From: CAYQQU01 sp964419545
GTDB lineage: Bacteria; Bacteroidota; Bacteroidia; Chitinophagales; Saprospiraceae
Direction of reading: 5' to 3'
NCBI GenBank assembly: GCA_964419545.1
Contig: CAYQQU010000072.1
Location: forward strand, 1 to 26,432
DNA: 26,432 nt
Positions within the stretch are counted from its first letter, which is position 1, and the number at the start of each line of letters is the position of its first letter. Shown here piece after piece: positions 7,851-15,745 of the stretch. A program made the translations under genes and the position numbers. The notes beneath the pieces were generated by a model that saw nothing but the letters and a program-made list of their open reading frames with translations, had not been told where the DNA came from and ran no database searches.

Positions 7851-9272
7851 ATGTCCACGACGACGCTTCAGCAGATACCGCTTACCGTCCGCGTACGCCG
7901 TTACTTGTCCGATACGCAGACGCCGGTCTCGCTTTTCCTCAAATTGCGGGATCATTATACCGATCCGGTATTACTGGAAAGCAACGATTTTCGCAGCAAG
8001 GAGGATTGCCATTCCTTTCTGGGCCTCGACGCGATCGCCGTTTTTCAGGTAAAAGAAGGGGTGATCCGCCGGCAGTTGCCGGGCGGCGGGCCGGAAAGGG
8101 AGACAGTGGCCGGCCCCGATGCCGTACCTGCTGCTTTGCAGCGCTTCCTCGCCTGCTTTCAACCCCGTTACGATACCGATTATCGGGGTTTTAACGGACT
8201 GTTCGGGCATACGGGATTCGACGCGGTGCAGTATTTCGACACCCTGCGGTTCGATCCCGCCAAGCGGCGGCTCGATCTGCCGGATATGCGGTACGCCCTC
8301 TATCGGTTCATTATCGCCATTGACCACTTTCGGGACGAGCTGACCGTTCTGGAAAATATACCTCCCGGCGAAAGCAGCCAGCTCGACCGGCTGGAGCGCC
8401 TGCTGCACGGCCGGAAATTCACCACGCATCCGTTCCGGCTGGCAGGGGAGGAGCGGAGCAACCTGACCGATACGGCCTTTAAGGAGTTGGTAACGCGCGG
8501 AAAAGCCCACTGCCACCGGGGCGACGTTTTTCAGATCGTCTTCTCGCGGCAGTTTTCGCAGGGGTTTCGCGGCGACGAATTTCAGGTGTACCGGGTATTG
8601 CGATCGGTCAACCCTTCGCCTTTTCTCTTTTATTTCGATTTTGGGAATTACAAAATTTTCGGTTCTTCCCCCGAAGCGCAGATGGTCGTCAAGGGCGGCG
8701 TGGCGAGCGTCAACCCCATTGCCGGCACCTACCGGCGCACCGGCGATTATGAAGAAGACGCCCGCGGCGCGCTGGCCTTATCCGAAGACCCCAAAGAAAA
8801 TGCCGAGCACATCATGCTGGTCGACCTGGCGCGCAACGATCTGAGCCGGCACGCCGCCAATGTGCGGGTGAAAGAACTGAAAGACATCCAGTTCTTCAGC
8901 CACGTCATCCACCTGGTCTCCAAAGTGGAGGGCGACCTGTCGCCGACCACCAACCCCATCCAGGTGTTCGGCGACACCTTTCCGGCCGGTACGCTGTCGG
9001 GCGCGCCCAAATACAAAGCCCTGGAGCTGATCGACCGCTACGAGAACCAGAACCGCGGCATCTACGGAGGCGCGCTGGGGTTCATTGATTTTTCGGGCGA
9101 TATGAACCAGGCGATCGTGATCCGGTCTTTTCTCAGCAAACAGAACACGCTCTATTATCAGGCCGGCGCCGGCATCGTAGCGGCCAGCGTCGAAGAGAAG
9201 GAATTACAGGAAGTCAACAATAAACTCGGCGCGCTGAAGAAGGCGCTGATCCATGCAGAAAAGCTGACCTAA
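7851..9272 (+). CDS. trpE: Anthranilate synthase component I
   Basis: Converts chorismate to anthranilate with ammonia delivered by TrpG, the first committed step of tryptophan synthesis. It is 473 residues from the ATG at 7851. The tryptophan feedback-site motif LLES (residues 41-44) and NPSPFLFYF are present, so the enzyme should be inhibited by tryptophan. Catalytic-domain signatures are FGSSPEAQM, NPIAGTYRRTG, EHIMLVDLARNDLSR, TFPAGTLSGAPK, GIYGGALGF and AGAGIVAASVEEKE. Frames opening further upstream (ATG 7827, TTG 7794) overlap the terminator U-tract or stem and add non-conserved residues. There is no Trp residue in the protein. Two nt separate it from trpG. Expression should be set by the attenuator just upstream. 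Confidence 0.96.
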   Translation: MSTTTLQQIPLTVRVRRYLSDTQTPVSLFLKLRDHYTDPVLLESNDFRSKEDCHSFLGLDAIAVFQVKEGVIRRQLPGGGPERETVAGPDAVPAALQRFLACFQPRYDTDYRGFNGLFGHTGFDAVQYFDTLRFDPAKRRLDLPDMRYALYRFIIAIDHFRDELTVLENIPPGESSQLDRLERLLHGRKFTTHPFRLAGEERSNLTDTAFKELVTRGKAHCHRGDVFQIVFSRQFSQGFRGDEFQVYRVLRSVNPSPFLFYFDFGNYKIFGSSPEAQMVVKGGVASVNPIAGTYRRTGDYEEDARGALALSEDPKENAEHIMLVDLARNDLSRHAANVRVKELKDIQFFSHVIHLVSKVEGDLSPTTNPIQVFGDTFPAGTLSGAPKYKALELIDRYENQNRGIYGGALGFIDFSGDMNQAIVIRSFLSKQNTLYYQAGAGIVAASVEEKELQEVNNKLGALKKALIHAEKLT

Positions 9273-9274
9273 AG

Positions 9275-9922
9275 ATGAACATCCTCATTCTCGACAATTA
9301 CGATTCGTTTACCTACAACCTGGTCCAATACATCCAGGAGATCCTCGACCGGCCGGTGGACGTATACCGCAATGACGAGATCAGCCTCGACGCCGTCGGC
9401 CGCTACGATGTGATCGTGCTTTCGCCGGGCCCGGGCATTCCTGCCGAGGCCGGCATCATGCCCGCTCTGATCGGGCGGTATGCGGCCTCGAAAGCCATCC
9501 TCGGCGTATGCCTGGGCCACCAGGCCATCGGGGAGGCGTTTGGCGGGCAATTGCACAACCTGAGCCAGGTCTACCACGGTATCGAAACGCCCATCCGGGT
9601 TGCCGACGAAGCGGAAGCCCTGTTCAAAGACATACCCGCTACCTTCCGGGCGGGGCGCTACCACTCTTGGGTGGTTCAGCGCGACGGGCTCCCCGAAAGG
9701 CTGCAAGTCACTGCGCTGGACGACCAGGGCCAGATCATGGCTTTCCGGCACCGGGAACACAATGTACGCGGCGTACAATTTCACCCGGAGTCGATCATGA
9801 CGGAATACGGCCGGAAAATGCTGGAGAATTTTTTCGCTTATTGCGTTGCTCCGTCCCCGGACGGCGCAGCCCAGAAAGCGCAGGCAATGGGGCTGGATTC
9901 CATCCCCCGGCCGGAGCTTTGA
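9275..9922 (+). CDS. trpG: Anthranilate synthase component II (glutamine amidotransferase)
   Basis: Class I glutamine amidotransferase that supplies ammonia to TrpE. It has 215 residues: the N-terminus LDNYDSFTYNLVQY, oxyanion segment PGPGIP, nucleophile Cys79 in GVCLGHQAIG, and the His170/Glu172 dyad in VQFHPESI. The last 25 or so residues (SPDGAAQKAQAMG) extend past the usual end and look unstructured. It is not fused to TrpD, unlike in E. coli. Tight 2-nt spacing to trpE implies translational coupling. A role in p-aminobenzoate synthesis as well (amphibolic TrpG/PabA) is possible, since no pabA is visible here. Confidence 0.95.
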   Translation: MNILILDNYDSFTYNLVQYIQEILDRPVDVYRNDEISLDAVGRYDVIVLSPGPGIPAEAGIMPALIGRYAASKAILGVCLGHQAIGEAFGGQLHNLSQVYHGIETPIRVADEAEALFKDIPATFRAGRYHSWVVQRDGLPERLQVTALDDQGQIMAFRHREHNVRGVQFHPESIMTEYGRKMLENFFAYCVAPSPDGAAQKAQAMGLDSIPRPEL

Positions 9923-9946
9923 TTCACCCTAAAACGGACGATAGCT

Positions 9947-10933
9947 TTGAAAGCCATTCTCAGTCGACTATACGAACACGAGCGCCTCAGCCGGGAGGAA
10001 GCCCGTTCTGTTTTGCTGGAGATCGCGCGCGAGGAATACAATCCCGTTCAGATCGCCAGCTTTATCACCGTTTACAACCTGCGGCCCGTTTCCGTGGCGG
10101 AATTGCAGGGATTCCGGGATGCTTTGCTGGAACTTTGCGTTCCGCTCGATCTGGACGGCCTGGATACCCTGGACATCGTGGGGACCGGCGGCGACGGGAA
10201 GAACACCTTTAACATATCCACGCTTTCGGCGGTGGTGATCGCCGGGGCGGGCTATCCCGTCGCTAAACACGGCAGCTATAGCGTCTCCTCTTCGGTGGGT
10301 TCCTCCAATGTGCTGCTGGCGCTGGGATACGAATTCACTAACGAGCAGGCAGTGCTGCGCCGGCAGCTCGACGCAGCCAATTTGTGTTTTTTGCACGCCC
10401 CATTGTTTCACCCGGCGCTCAAAGCGGTGGCGCCGGTGCGGAAGCAGCTGGGGATGCGATCCTTTTTCAATATGCTGGGGCCGTTGGTCAACCCGGTGCA
10501 GCCCCGCTTTCAGCTGTTCGGCACGTCGAGCCTGGAGCTCTCCCGGCTTTATCAATATATCATGCAGGATACGGGGCGCCGCTTTGCGATCGTCCACGCC
10601 CTCGACGGCTACGACGAGGTTTCCCTGACCGGCCCTTTTAAGGTCCACACCAACGAAGGCGAGCATATTTTTGTACCGGAAGATATCGGTCAGCCGCGCT
10701 TCGCTCCCGTTGAACTGTACGGCGGGACGAGTGCGGACGAAGCTGCGGCGATCTTTCGCGATGTGCTGAACAACGAGGCGACCCCGGCCCAGACCGCCGT
10801 GGTTGCGGCCAATGCCGGTCTGGCCATCCAGTGCATCAAGCCGGGCCAGGCGCTCGAAGATTGTATTGCCGAAGCGGCTGAAAGCCTGCATAGCGGCCGG
10901 GCGGCGGCGGTATTCCGAAAACTGGTCGATTGA
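9947..10933 (+). CDS. trpD: Anthranilate phosphoribosyltransferase
   Basis: Transfers the phosphoribosyl group of PRPP to anthranilate. It has 328 residues from a TTG start at 9947. No ATG exists between the trpG stop and this conserved N-terminus (KAILSRLYEHERLSREEA), so TTG or another non-ATG codon must be used. The PRPP loop GTGGDGKNTFNIST is at residues 79-92. APLFHPALKAVAPVRKQLGMRSFFNMLGPLVNP and HALDGYDEVSLTG are also present. The normally conserved KHGN motif reads KHGS (residues 107-110), replacing the Asn that contacts anthranilate in studied enzymes. Everything else looks intact, so activity is expected but should be checked. A 24-nt gap follows trpG. No Trp residues. Confidence 0.94.
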   Translation: MKAILSRLYEHERLSREEARSVLLEIAREEYNPVQIASFITVYNLRPVSVAELQGFRDALLELCVPLDLDGLDTLDIVGTGGDGKNTFNISTLSAVVIAGAGYPVAKHGSYSVSSSVGSSNVLLALGYEFTNEQAVLRRQLDAANLCFLHAPLFHPALKAVAPVRKQLGMRSFFNMLGPLVNPVQPRFQLFGTSSLELSRLYQYIMQDTGRRFAIVHALDGYDEVSLTGPFKVHTNEGEHIFVPEDIGQPRFAPVELYGGTSADEAAAIFRDVLNNEATPAQTAVVAANAGLAIQCIKPGQALEDCIAEAAESLHSGRAAAVFRKLVD

Positions 10934-10958
10934 CCCATTGGCGTTCAAACTTTTGTAC

Positions 10959-11774
10959 ATGAATATCTTAGAAAAGATCATCGCTCATAAACGCGAAGAA
11001 GTCGCCCGGCGGCGGGAGTTGTATCCGGTGAAGCTGCTGGAGCAGCGCATTTATTTTGAGACGCCGGTGGTGTCCTTGCGCAAGTACTTGCTGCGGGAAG
11101 ATAAATCGGGCGTAATCGCCGAGTTTAAGCGGCGGTCGCCTTCCGCGGGAGACATCAACCCCTACGCTTCCGTAGAGCGCGTCTCCATCGGCTACATGCA
11201 GGCGGGCGCATCGGCTTTGTCGGTGCTCACCGACACCCATTTTTTCGGCGGTAAGAACGAGGACCTTACGGAGGCGCGCCGGTTCAACTTTTGCCCCATC
11301 CTGCGCAAGGATTTTGTCATCGATGAATACCAGCTGGTCGAGGCGCGCTCCATCGGCGCCGACGCCGTTTTGCTGATCGCCGAATGTCTGGAGAAAAAGC
11401 AGCTCGCGCAACTGGCAAAAACGGCCAGATCCCTGGGGCTGGAAGTATTGATGGAACTGCACGGCGCCGACCAGCTGAGCAAGCTGAGCCCGGAGGTCGG
11501 CCTGGTGGGCGTCAACAATCGCAATCTGCAGGATTTTACGGTTGATATTGCTACTTCCCTCGAACTGGCGGACGGCATACCCAGCGATTTCGTCAAGGTA
11601 TCCGAAAGCGGCATCAGCGACCCTAATGCCATCGTCAAACTGCACCAGGCCGGATATCAGGGATTCCTGATCGGCGAGCATTTTATGCGTTCTCCCGACC
11701 CGGCGCGGGCTTGCCGCACCTTTATTCAGCAGATCAATTACCGGGAAGAACTGTACCAGGACGCCATAGCGTGA
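10959..11774 (+). CDS. trpC: Indole-3-glycerol phosphate synthase
   Basis: Closes the indole ring from CdRP, giving indole-3-glycerol phosphate with loss of CO2 and water. It is a 271-residue TIM barrel. The family motifs are IAEFKRRSPSAG (residues about 53-64), ALSVLTDTHFFGG, PILRKDFVIDEYQ with the catalytic Lys at about 117, VLMELH, LVGVNNRNL, VSESGI and GFLIGEHFM. The ATG at 10959, 25 nt after the trpD stop, gives the expected N-terminus (NILEKIIAHKREEV). It is separate from TrpF rather than fused. No Trp residues. Confidence 0.95.
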   Translation: MNILEKIIAHKREEVARRRELYPVKLLEQRIYFETPVVSLRKYLLREDKSGVIAEFKRRSPSAGDINPYASVERVSIGYMQAGASALSVLTDTHFFGGKNEDLTEARRFNFCPILRKDFVIDEYQLVEARSIGADAVLLIAECLEKKQLAQLAKTARSLGLEVLMELHGADQLSKLSPEVGLVGVNNRNLQDFTVDIATSLELADGIPSDFVKVSESGISDPNAIVKLHQAGYQGFLIGEHFMRSPDPARACRTFIQQINYREELYQDAIA

Positions 11775-11810
11775 GTCTGGTGCAGGGCCCGAACTTCAAA
11801 AAAAACCACT

Positions 11811-12467
11811 ATGCTAATCAAAGTTTGCGGAATGCGGGAACCGGAGAACATCGAAGCGCTGCTGGCCCTGCGCGTCGATCTGATCGGGTTCATTTTTTTC
11901 AAAGGTTCGCCGCGGTACGTGGGCCGGAATAAGCTGGACAAATGGATCGGCAGCCACCTCGCGCGCTTCGGCGAGACCAGGCGCGTCGGCGTCTTCGTCA
12001 ACGCGGAAGTCGACGCCGTTCTGAACGCTGTTCACGATTACCAACTGGATTACGCTCAGCTGCACGGTGTAGAAAGCCCGGAGTACTGCTTCGAATTGCT
12101 CGACCTCTGGAAAATGGGCAGTTTGCGCAGCGCCCGGCTGATCAAAGCGTTTCCGGTAGACGCGGAGTTCGACTTTTCAATTACCGAAGCTTATGCTCCG
12201 CATTGTTCTCATTTTCTTTTCGATACCAAAACCCCGGCGCACGGCGGCTCCGGATTGCGTTTCGACTGGTCGCTGCTGGATCGTTATAACGGGGAGACGC
12301 CCTTTTTGCTGAGCGGAGGGATCGGACCGGAAGCAGCGGAAGCGATCCGGAACATCAGCCATCCCCAGCTGGCGGGTGTCGACCTCAACAGCCGTTTCGA
12401 GATCAGCCCCGGCCGTAAAAACATCGAGCGGATCGAACAATTTGTACATGCTTTAAAATCGTCTTGA
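11811..12467 (+). CDS. trpF: Phosphoribosylanthranilate isomerase
   Basis: Amadori rearrangement of phosphoribosylanthranilate to CdRP. It is a 218-residue TIM barrel with the N-terminal KVCGM (catalytic Cys6), a GFIFFKGSPRYVG segment, LHGVESPEY, the DTKTPAHGGSG segment with the catalytic Asp at about 138, FLLSGGIGPE, and the phosphate-binding GVDLNSRFEISPG. It lies 36 nt after trpC and 2 nt before the preferred trpB ATG. Confidence 0.94.
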   Translation: MLIKVCGMREPENIEALLALRVDLIGFIFFKGSPRYVGRNKLDKWIGSHLARFGETRRVGVFVNAEVDAVLNAVHDYQLDYAQLHGVESPEYCFELLDLWKMGSLRSARLIKAFPVDAEFDFSITEAYAPHCSHFLFDTKTPAHGGSGLRFDWSLLDRYNGETPFLLSGGIGPEAAEAIRNISHPQLAGVDLNSRFEISPGRKNIERIEQFVHALKSS

Positions 12468-12469
12468 CC

Positions 12470-13672
12470 ATGAATACTACGCCACAGATCGCCATCGACG
12501 AACGCGGATATTACGGAGAGTTCGGAGGGGCTTACATCCCGGAAATGTTATACGCCAACATCGACCAGCTGCGCCGGAGGTACCGGGAAATTACCGAGGC
12601 GCCGGATTTCCAGGACGAATTTCGCGCCTTGCTGCGCGATTACGTGGGCCGTCCGACCCCGCTCTATCTGGCCGAGCGGTTATCGGACAAATACGGCGCC
12701 CGCATCTATCTGAAGCGAGAAGATTTGAACCATACCGGCGCCCATAAAGTCAACAATACCGTGGGCCAGATCCTACTCGCCCAACGCCTCGGCAAGCGGC
12801 GGATCATCGCCGAGACCGGCGCCGGACAACACGGTGTGGCCACGGCGACCGTCTGCGCCCTCGCCGGGCTGGAGTGCATCGTCTACATGGGAGCCGTCGA
12901 TATCGAACGGCAGGCCCCCAACGTGGCCCGCATGCGGATGCTCGGGGCGGAAGTGCGCCCCGCCACCAGCGGGAGCCAAACCTTGAAGGACGCCACGAAT
13001 GAAGCCATTCGCGACTGGATCAACCATCCCGAGGAGACCCACTACATCATCGGCTCGGTCGTCGGCCCGCACCCTTATCCCGATATGGTCGCCCGCTTCC
13101 AGTCGGTGATCAGCGAAGAAATGCAGGCGCAACTCTCCGAAAAGACGGGCTCCCCGGATCCGGACGTGATCATCGCCTGCGTAGGCGGCGGGAGCAACGC
13201 CGCCGGCGCCTATTACCACTACCTCAATCGCCGGCAGGTGCGCCTGATAGCGGTGGAAGCGGCCGGGCATGGGGTGGACAGCGGCGCATCCGCCGCCACC
13301 AGCGTGCTCGGGACCCGCGGCATCATCCACGGCAGCCGGACCTTGCTGATGCAGACGGCCGACGGGCAGATCGTGGAGCCTTATTCTTTGTCGGCCGGAC
13401 TCGATTACCCCGGTATCGGGCCGATGCACGCCCACCTCATTTCTTCCGGGCGGGCCGAAGCGGTGAGCATCACCGACGAGGAGGCCCTGCGGGCGGCGTA
13501 CCATCTGTCGCGCACCGAAGGCATCATTCCGGCGCTGGAGACCGCCCACGCTTTCGCCGCCCTCGATCACCTGTCTTTCCAACCCGATGACGTGATCGTG
13601 ATCAATCTATCCGGTCGCGGAGACAAAGATCTGGATACTTATATTAAGCACTTCGAGCAATTCGCCATTTGA
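12470..13672 (+). CDS. trpB: Tryptophan synthase beta chain
   Basis: PLP enzyme joining indole and L-serine to make tryptophan; works as an alpha2beta2 complex with TrpA. It has 400 residues from the ATG at 12470. A TTG at 12464 overlapping the trpF stop is possible but less likely. Visible are the N-terminal YGEFGGAYIPEML, the PLP lysine (about 93) in LNHTGAHKVNN, AETGAGQHGVA, the phosphate-cup GGGSNAAG, EGIIPALETAHA and NLSGRGDKD. This is the standard TrpB1 type that partners with TrpA. Its stop overlaps the trpA start. Confidence 0.96.
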   Translation: MNTTPQIAIDERGYYGEFGGAYIPEMLYANIDQLRRRYREITEAPDFQDEFRALLRDYVGRPTPLYLAERLSDKYGARIYLKREDLNHTGAHKVNNTVGQILLAQRLGKRRIIAETGAGQHGVATATVCALAGLECIVYMGAVDIERQAPNVARMRMLGAEVRPATSGSQTLKDATNEAIRDWINHPEETHYIIGSVVGPHPYPDMVARFQSVISEEMQAQLSEKTGSPDPDVIIACVGGGSNAAGAYYHYLNRRQVRLIAVEAAGHGVDSGASAATSVLGTRGIIHGSRTLLMQTADGQIVEPYSLSAGLDYPGIGPMHAHLISSGRAEAVSITDEEALRAAYHLSRTEGIIPALETAHAFAALDHLSFQPDDVIVINLSGRGDKDLDTYIKHFEQFAI

Positions 13673-14472
13673 TGATGAACCGCATTGACCAGCTTTTTGC
13701 ACGCAAGTCCGAACAGATACTGAATATCTATTTTACCGCGGGCTACCCCCGGCGCGACGATACCGGCCCGGTGATCCGGTCGCTCGCCGCCGCCGGGGTC
13801 GACCTCATCGAGGTGGGCATGCCGTATTCCGATCCGCTGGCAGACGGCCCGACCATCCAGCAGAGCGGGCAGCGGGCGCTGCACAACGGCATGACCCTGC
13901 CCCTTTTGTTCGAACAACTGGCGGAGGTGCGACCGGAAGTTGGTACGCCGCTCATCCTGATGGGATATTTTAATCAGGTGATGCAATTCGGAGAAGCCGC
14001 CTTTTTCGAACGGTGCGCTGAGGCGGGCGTCGACGGCCTGATCCTGCCTGATTTGCCGGTTTATGAATACGAACAGTTCTATCGCCACCTGGTAGAAGGC
14101 GCCGGACTGAACATCAGCTTTTTGATAACGCCGCAAACCAGCGAGGCCCGCATTCGGGAGATCGACCGGCTGAGTCGCGGCTTTATTTACATGGTCTCCA
14201 ATGCTTCGATTACCGGCGCCAGGCGGGCAATAACCCCCCGGCAGATCGAATACTTCGAGCGCATCCGGGCGATGGAGCTGACCAACCCGCGCCTCATCGG
14301 CTTCGGTATTTCCAGTGCGGAGACTTTTCAAACCGCCTGCCGCTATGCACAGGGCGCCATTATCGGCAGCGCCTTCATCCGGTGGCTGGAAGGAGAGCGA
14401 TCCGTGGAAGACGCTACCCGGGATTTCGTGCGGAAAATCCGGGGCGAAGAAGGGAACCCATTGCAGGTTTAA
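13672..14472 (+). CDS. trpA: Tryptophan synthase alpha chain
   Basis: Cleaves indole-3-glycerol phosphate to indole, which is channelled to TrpB. It is a 266-residue TIM barrel with NIYFTAGYP, the catalytic Glu at about 47 in DLIEVGMPYSDPLADGPTIQ and the catalytic Asp at about 58, LPDLPVYEYEQF, MVSNASITGAR, LIGFGIS and IIGSAFIRWL. The start ATG overlaps the trpB stop (TGATG, 1-nt overlap), indicating coupled translation for equal subunit amounts. The next codon is also ATG (13675) and could be the true start. Confidence 0.95.
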   Translation: MMNRIDQLFARKSEQILNIYFTAGYPRRDDTGPVIRSLAAAGVDLIEVGMPYSDPLADGPTIQQSGQRALHNGMTLPLLFEQLAEVRPEVGTPLILMGYFNQVMQFGEAAFFERCAEAGVDGLILPDLPVYEYEQFYRHLVEGAGLNISFLITPQTSEARIREIDRLSRGFIYMVSNASITGARRAITPRQIEYFERIRAMELTNPRLIGFGISSAETFQTACRYAQGAIIGSAFIRWLEGERSVEDATRDFVRKIRGEEGNPLQV

Positions 14473-14502
14473 TAATCCAGTAAAGGTGAACAGCAAAGAC
14501 AT

Positions 14503-15516
14503 ATGATCATTCAATTAGAGCCAAACATCTCCTCCTCGCAACTGGCCGAGCTCAGGGCCCAACTGGCGACTATCGATTACCAGACCACCGAGGTAACCAC
14601 CCAGTACGCCAACTACGTCATCGCGGTGGGGAATAAGGAATTCGATATCCGCGCCATCGGCACCCTGCCCGGCGTCCGCGATATACACCGGGTGAGCGAC
14701 GCCTACAAACTGGTTTCCAAAAAATGGCGGGTGGAGGATACCCGCATCGACCTGGGCGAGGGCGTCGAGATCGGTACGGGCCGCTTCAATATCATGGCCG
14801 GGCCCTGCTCCATCGAGTCGGAGGAGCAGATCGAAAAGACCATCAAACACCTGCTTGCCAACCAGGTGCGCATCATGCGCGGCGGGGTGTACAAGCCGCG
14901 CAGCTCGCCTTATTCCTTCCGGGGGCTCGGCCTGGAAGGGCTCAAGCTCTGGCACGCGCAGGCCAGCCGCGCCGGCATCCGCATCATTACGGAAGTGATG
15001 ATGGTGGAGCAGATCGAAACCATGTTCGAGTACGTCGACATCTTCCAGGTGGGGGCCCGCAACGCTCAGAATTTCAACTTGCTGGATGCGCTGGGGCAAG
15101 TGGATAAACCGGTGCTCCTCAAACGCGGCATTTCCGGGACGCTGGACGAGTTGCTGCAATCCGCCGAATACATTTTTTCCAACGGCAACGAGCGCATCAT
15201 GCTCTGCGAACGCGGTATCCGTACTTACGAAAAAGCCTATCGCAACACCCTGGACATCAACGCGATCGCGGTCCTTAAAGACAAAACTCACCTGCCGGTG
15301 ATCGCCGACCCTTCGCACGGCGTCGGGCTGCGCCGCTTCGTCGACCGGGTAGCGCTCGCCAGCGTCATGGCCGGCGCCGACGGCGTGCTGATGGAGGTGC
15401 ACGAAACGCCGGAAAAAGCCTTCTCCGACGGGCAGCAAACGCTCAGCTTCATGGAGGCGGAACGGGTATACCGCCAGTTGCGGACGGCTTTTGAATTGCG
15501 GGAGGAGTTGATCTGA
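14503..15516 (+). CDS. aroF: DAHP synthase, type I-beta (3-deoxy-7-phosphoheptulonate synthase)
   Basis: Condenses phosphoenolpyruvate and erythrose 4-phosphate, the first step of the shikimate pathway. It has 337 residues. The first 70 or so form a small ferredoxin-like regulatory domain (FDIRAIGTLPGVRDIHRV), as in the Thermotoga-type enzyme, where it mediates feedback control. The barrel carries IMAGPCSIES with metal-ligand Cys at about 102, MRGGVYKPRSSPYSF, QVGARNAQNF, PVLLKRG and the ADPSHGVG segment. There is no chorismate mutase fusion. It lies 30 nt after trpA on the same strand with no terminator between, so it is probably the last trp operon gene, which would put entry into aromatic synthesis under trp attenuation. 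Confidence 0.94.
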   Translation: MIIQLEPNISSSQLAELRAQLATIDYQTTEVTTQYANYVIAVGNKEFDIRAIGTLPGVRDIHRVSDAYKLVSKKWRVEDTRIDLGEGVEIGTGRFNIMAGPCSIESEEQIEKTIKHLLANQVRIMRGGVYKPRSSPYSFRGLGLEGLKLWHAQASRAGIRIITEVMMVEQIETMFEYVDIFQVGARNAQNFNLLDALGQVDKPVLLKRGISGTLDELLQSAEYIFSNGNERIMLCERGIRTYEKAYRNTLDINAIAVLKDKTHLPVIADPSHGVGLRRFVDRVALASVMAGADGVLMEVHETPEKAFSDGQQTLSFMEAERVYRQLRTAFELREELI

Positions 15517-15544
15517 ATGGCGGAAAAAATGGTCGCTCCTCTCA

Positions 15545-15711
15545 TTTAGCCCGGATCACTCATGGATTCATCTATTGCCGGCCGCCTTTCTGCCTCTTTC
15601 GATGTATTGGTGCGGGTATTTTCGTTCCAATCGGGGTGAGGAACGTACTAGTTTTCATAATTCAGGCGGCTGATTTCATTTTTTTGCATATTTTGCTTAA
15701 TCCGGGTTAAA
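15545..15711. repeat. Possible MITE-like element bounded by inverted repeats
   Basis: TTTAGCCCGGATCA (from 15545) and the complement of TAATCCGGGTTAAA (ending 15711) agree at 12 of 14 positions in inverted orientation, bounding 167 non-coding bases between aroF and the HTH gene. The right end belongs to an 18-bp sequence repeated exactly at 20214-20231. No target-site duplication is obvious and no transposase is present. A chance pair of termini, or a long-range terminator for the trp operon, are alternatives. I see no clear intrinsic terminator or perfect -7 box in this gap. Confidence 0.3.
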
Positions 15712-15745
15712 ATCCCCACCCAAATAAGCAAAAAAACTACTCGGC

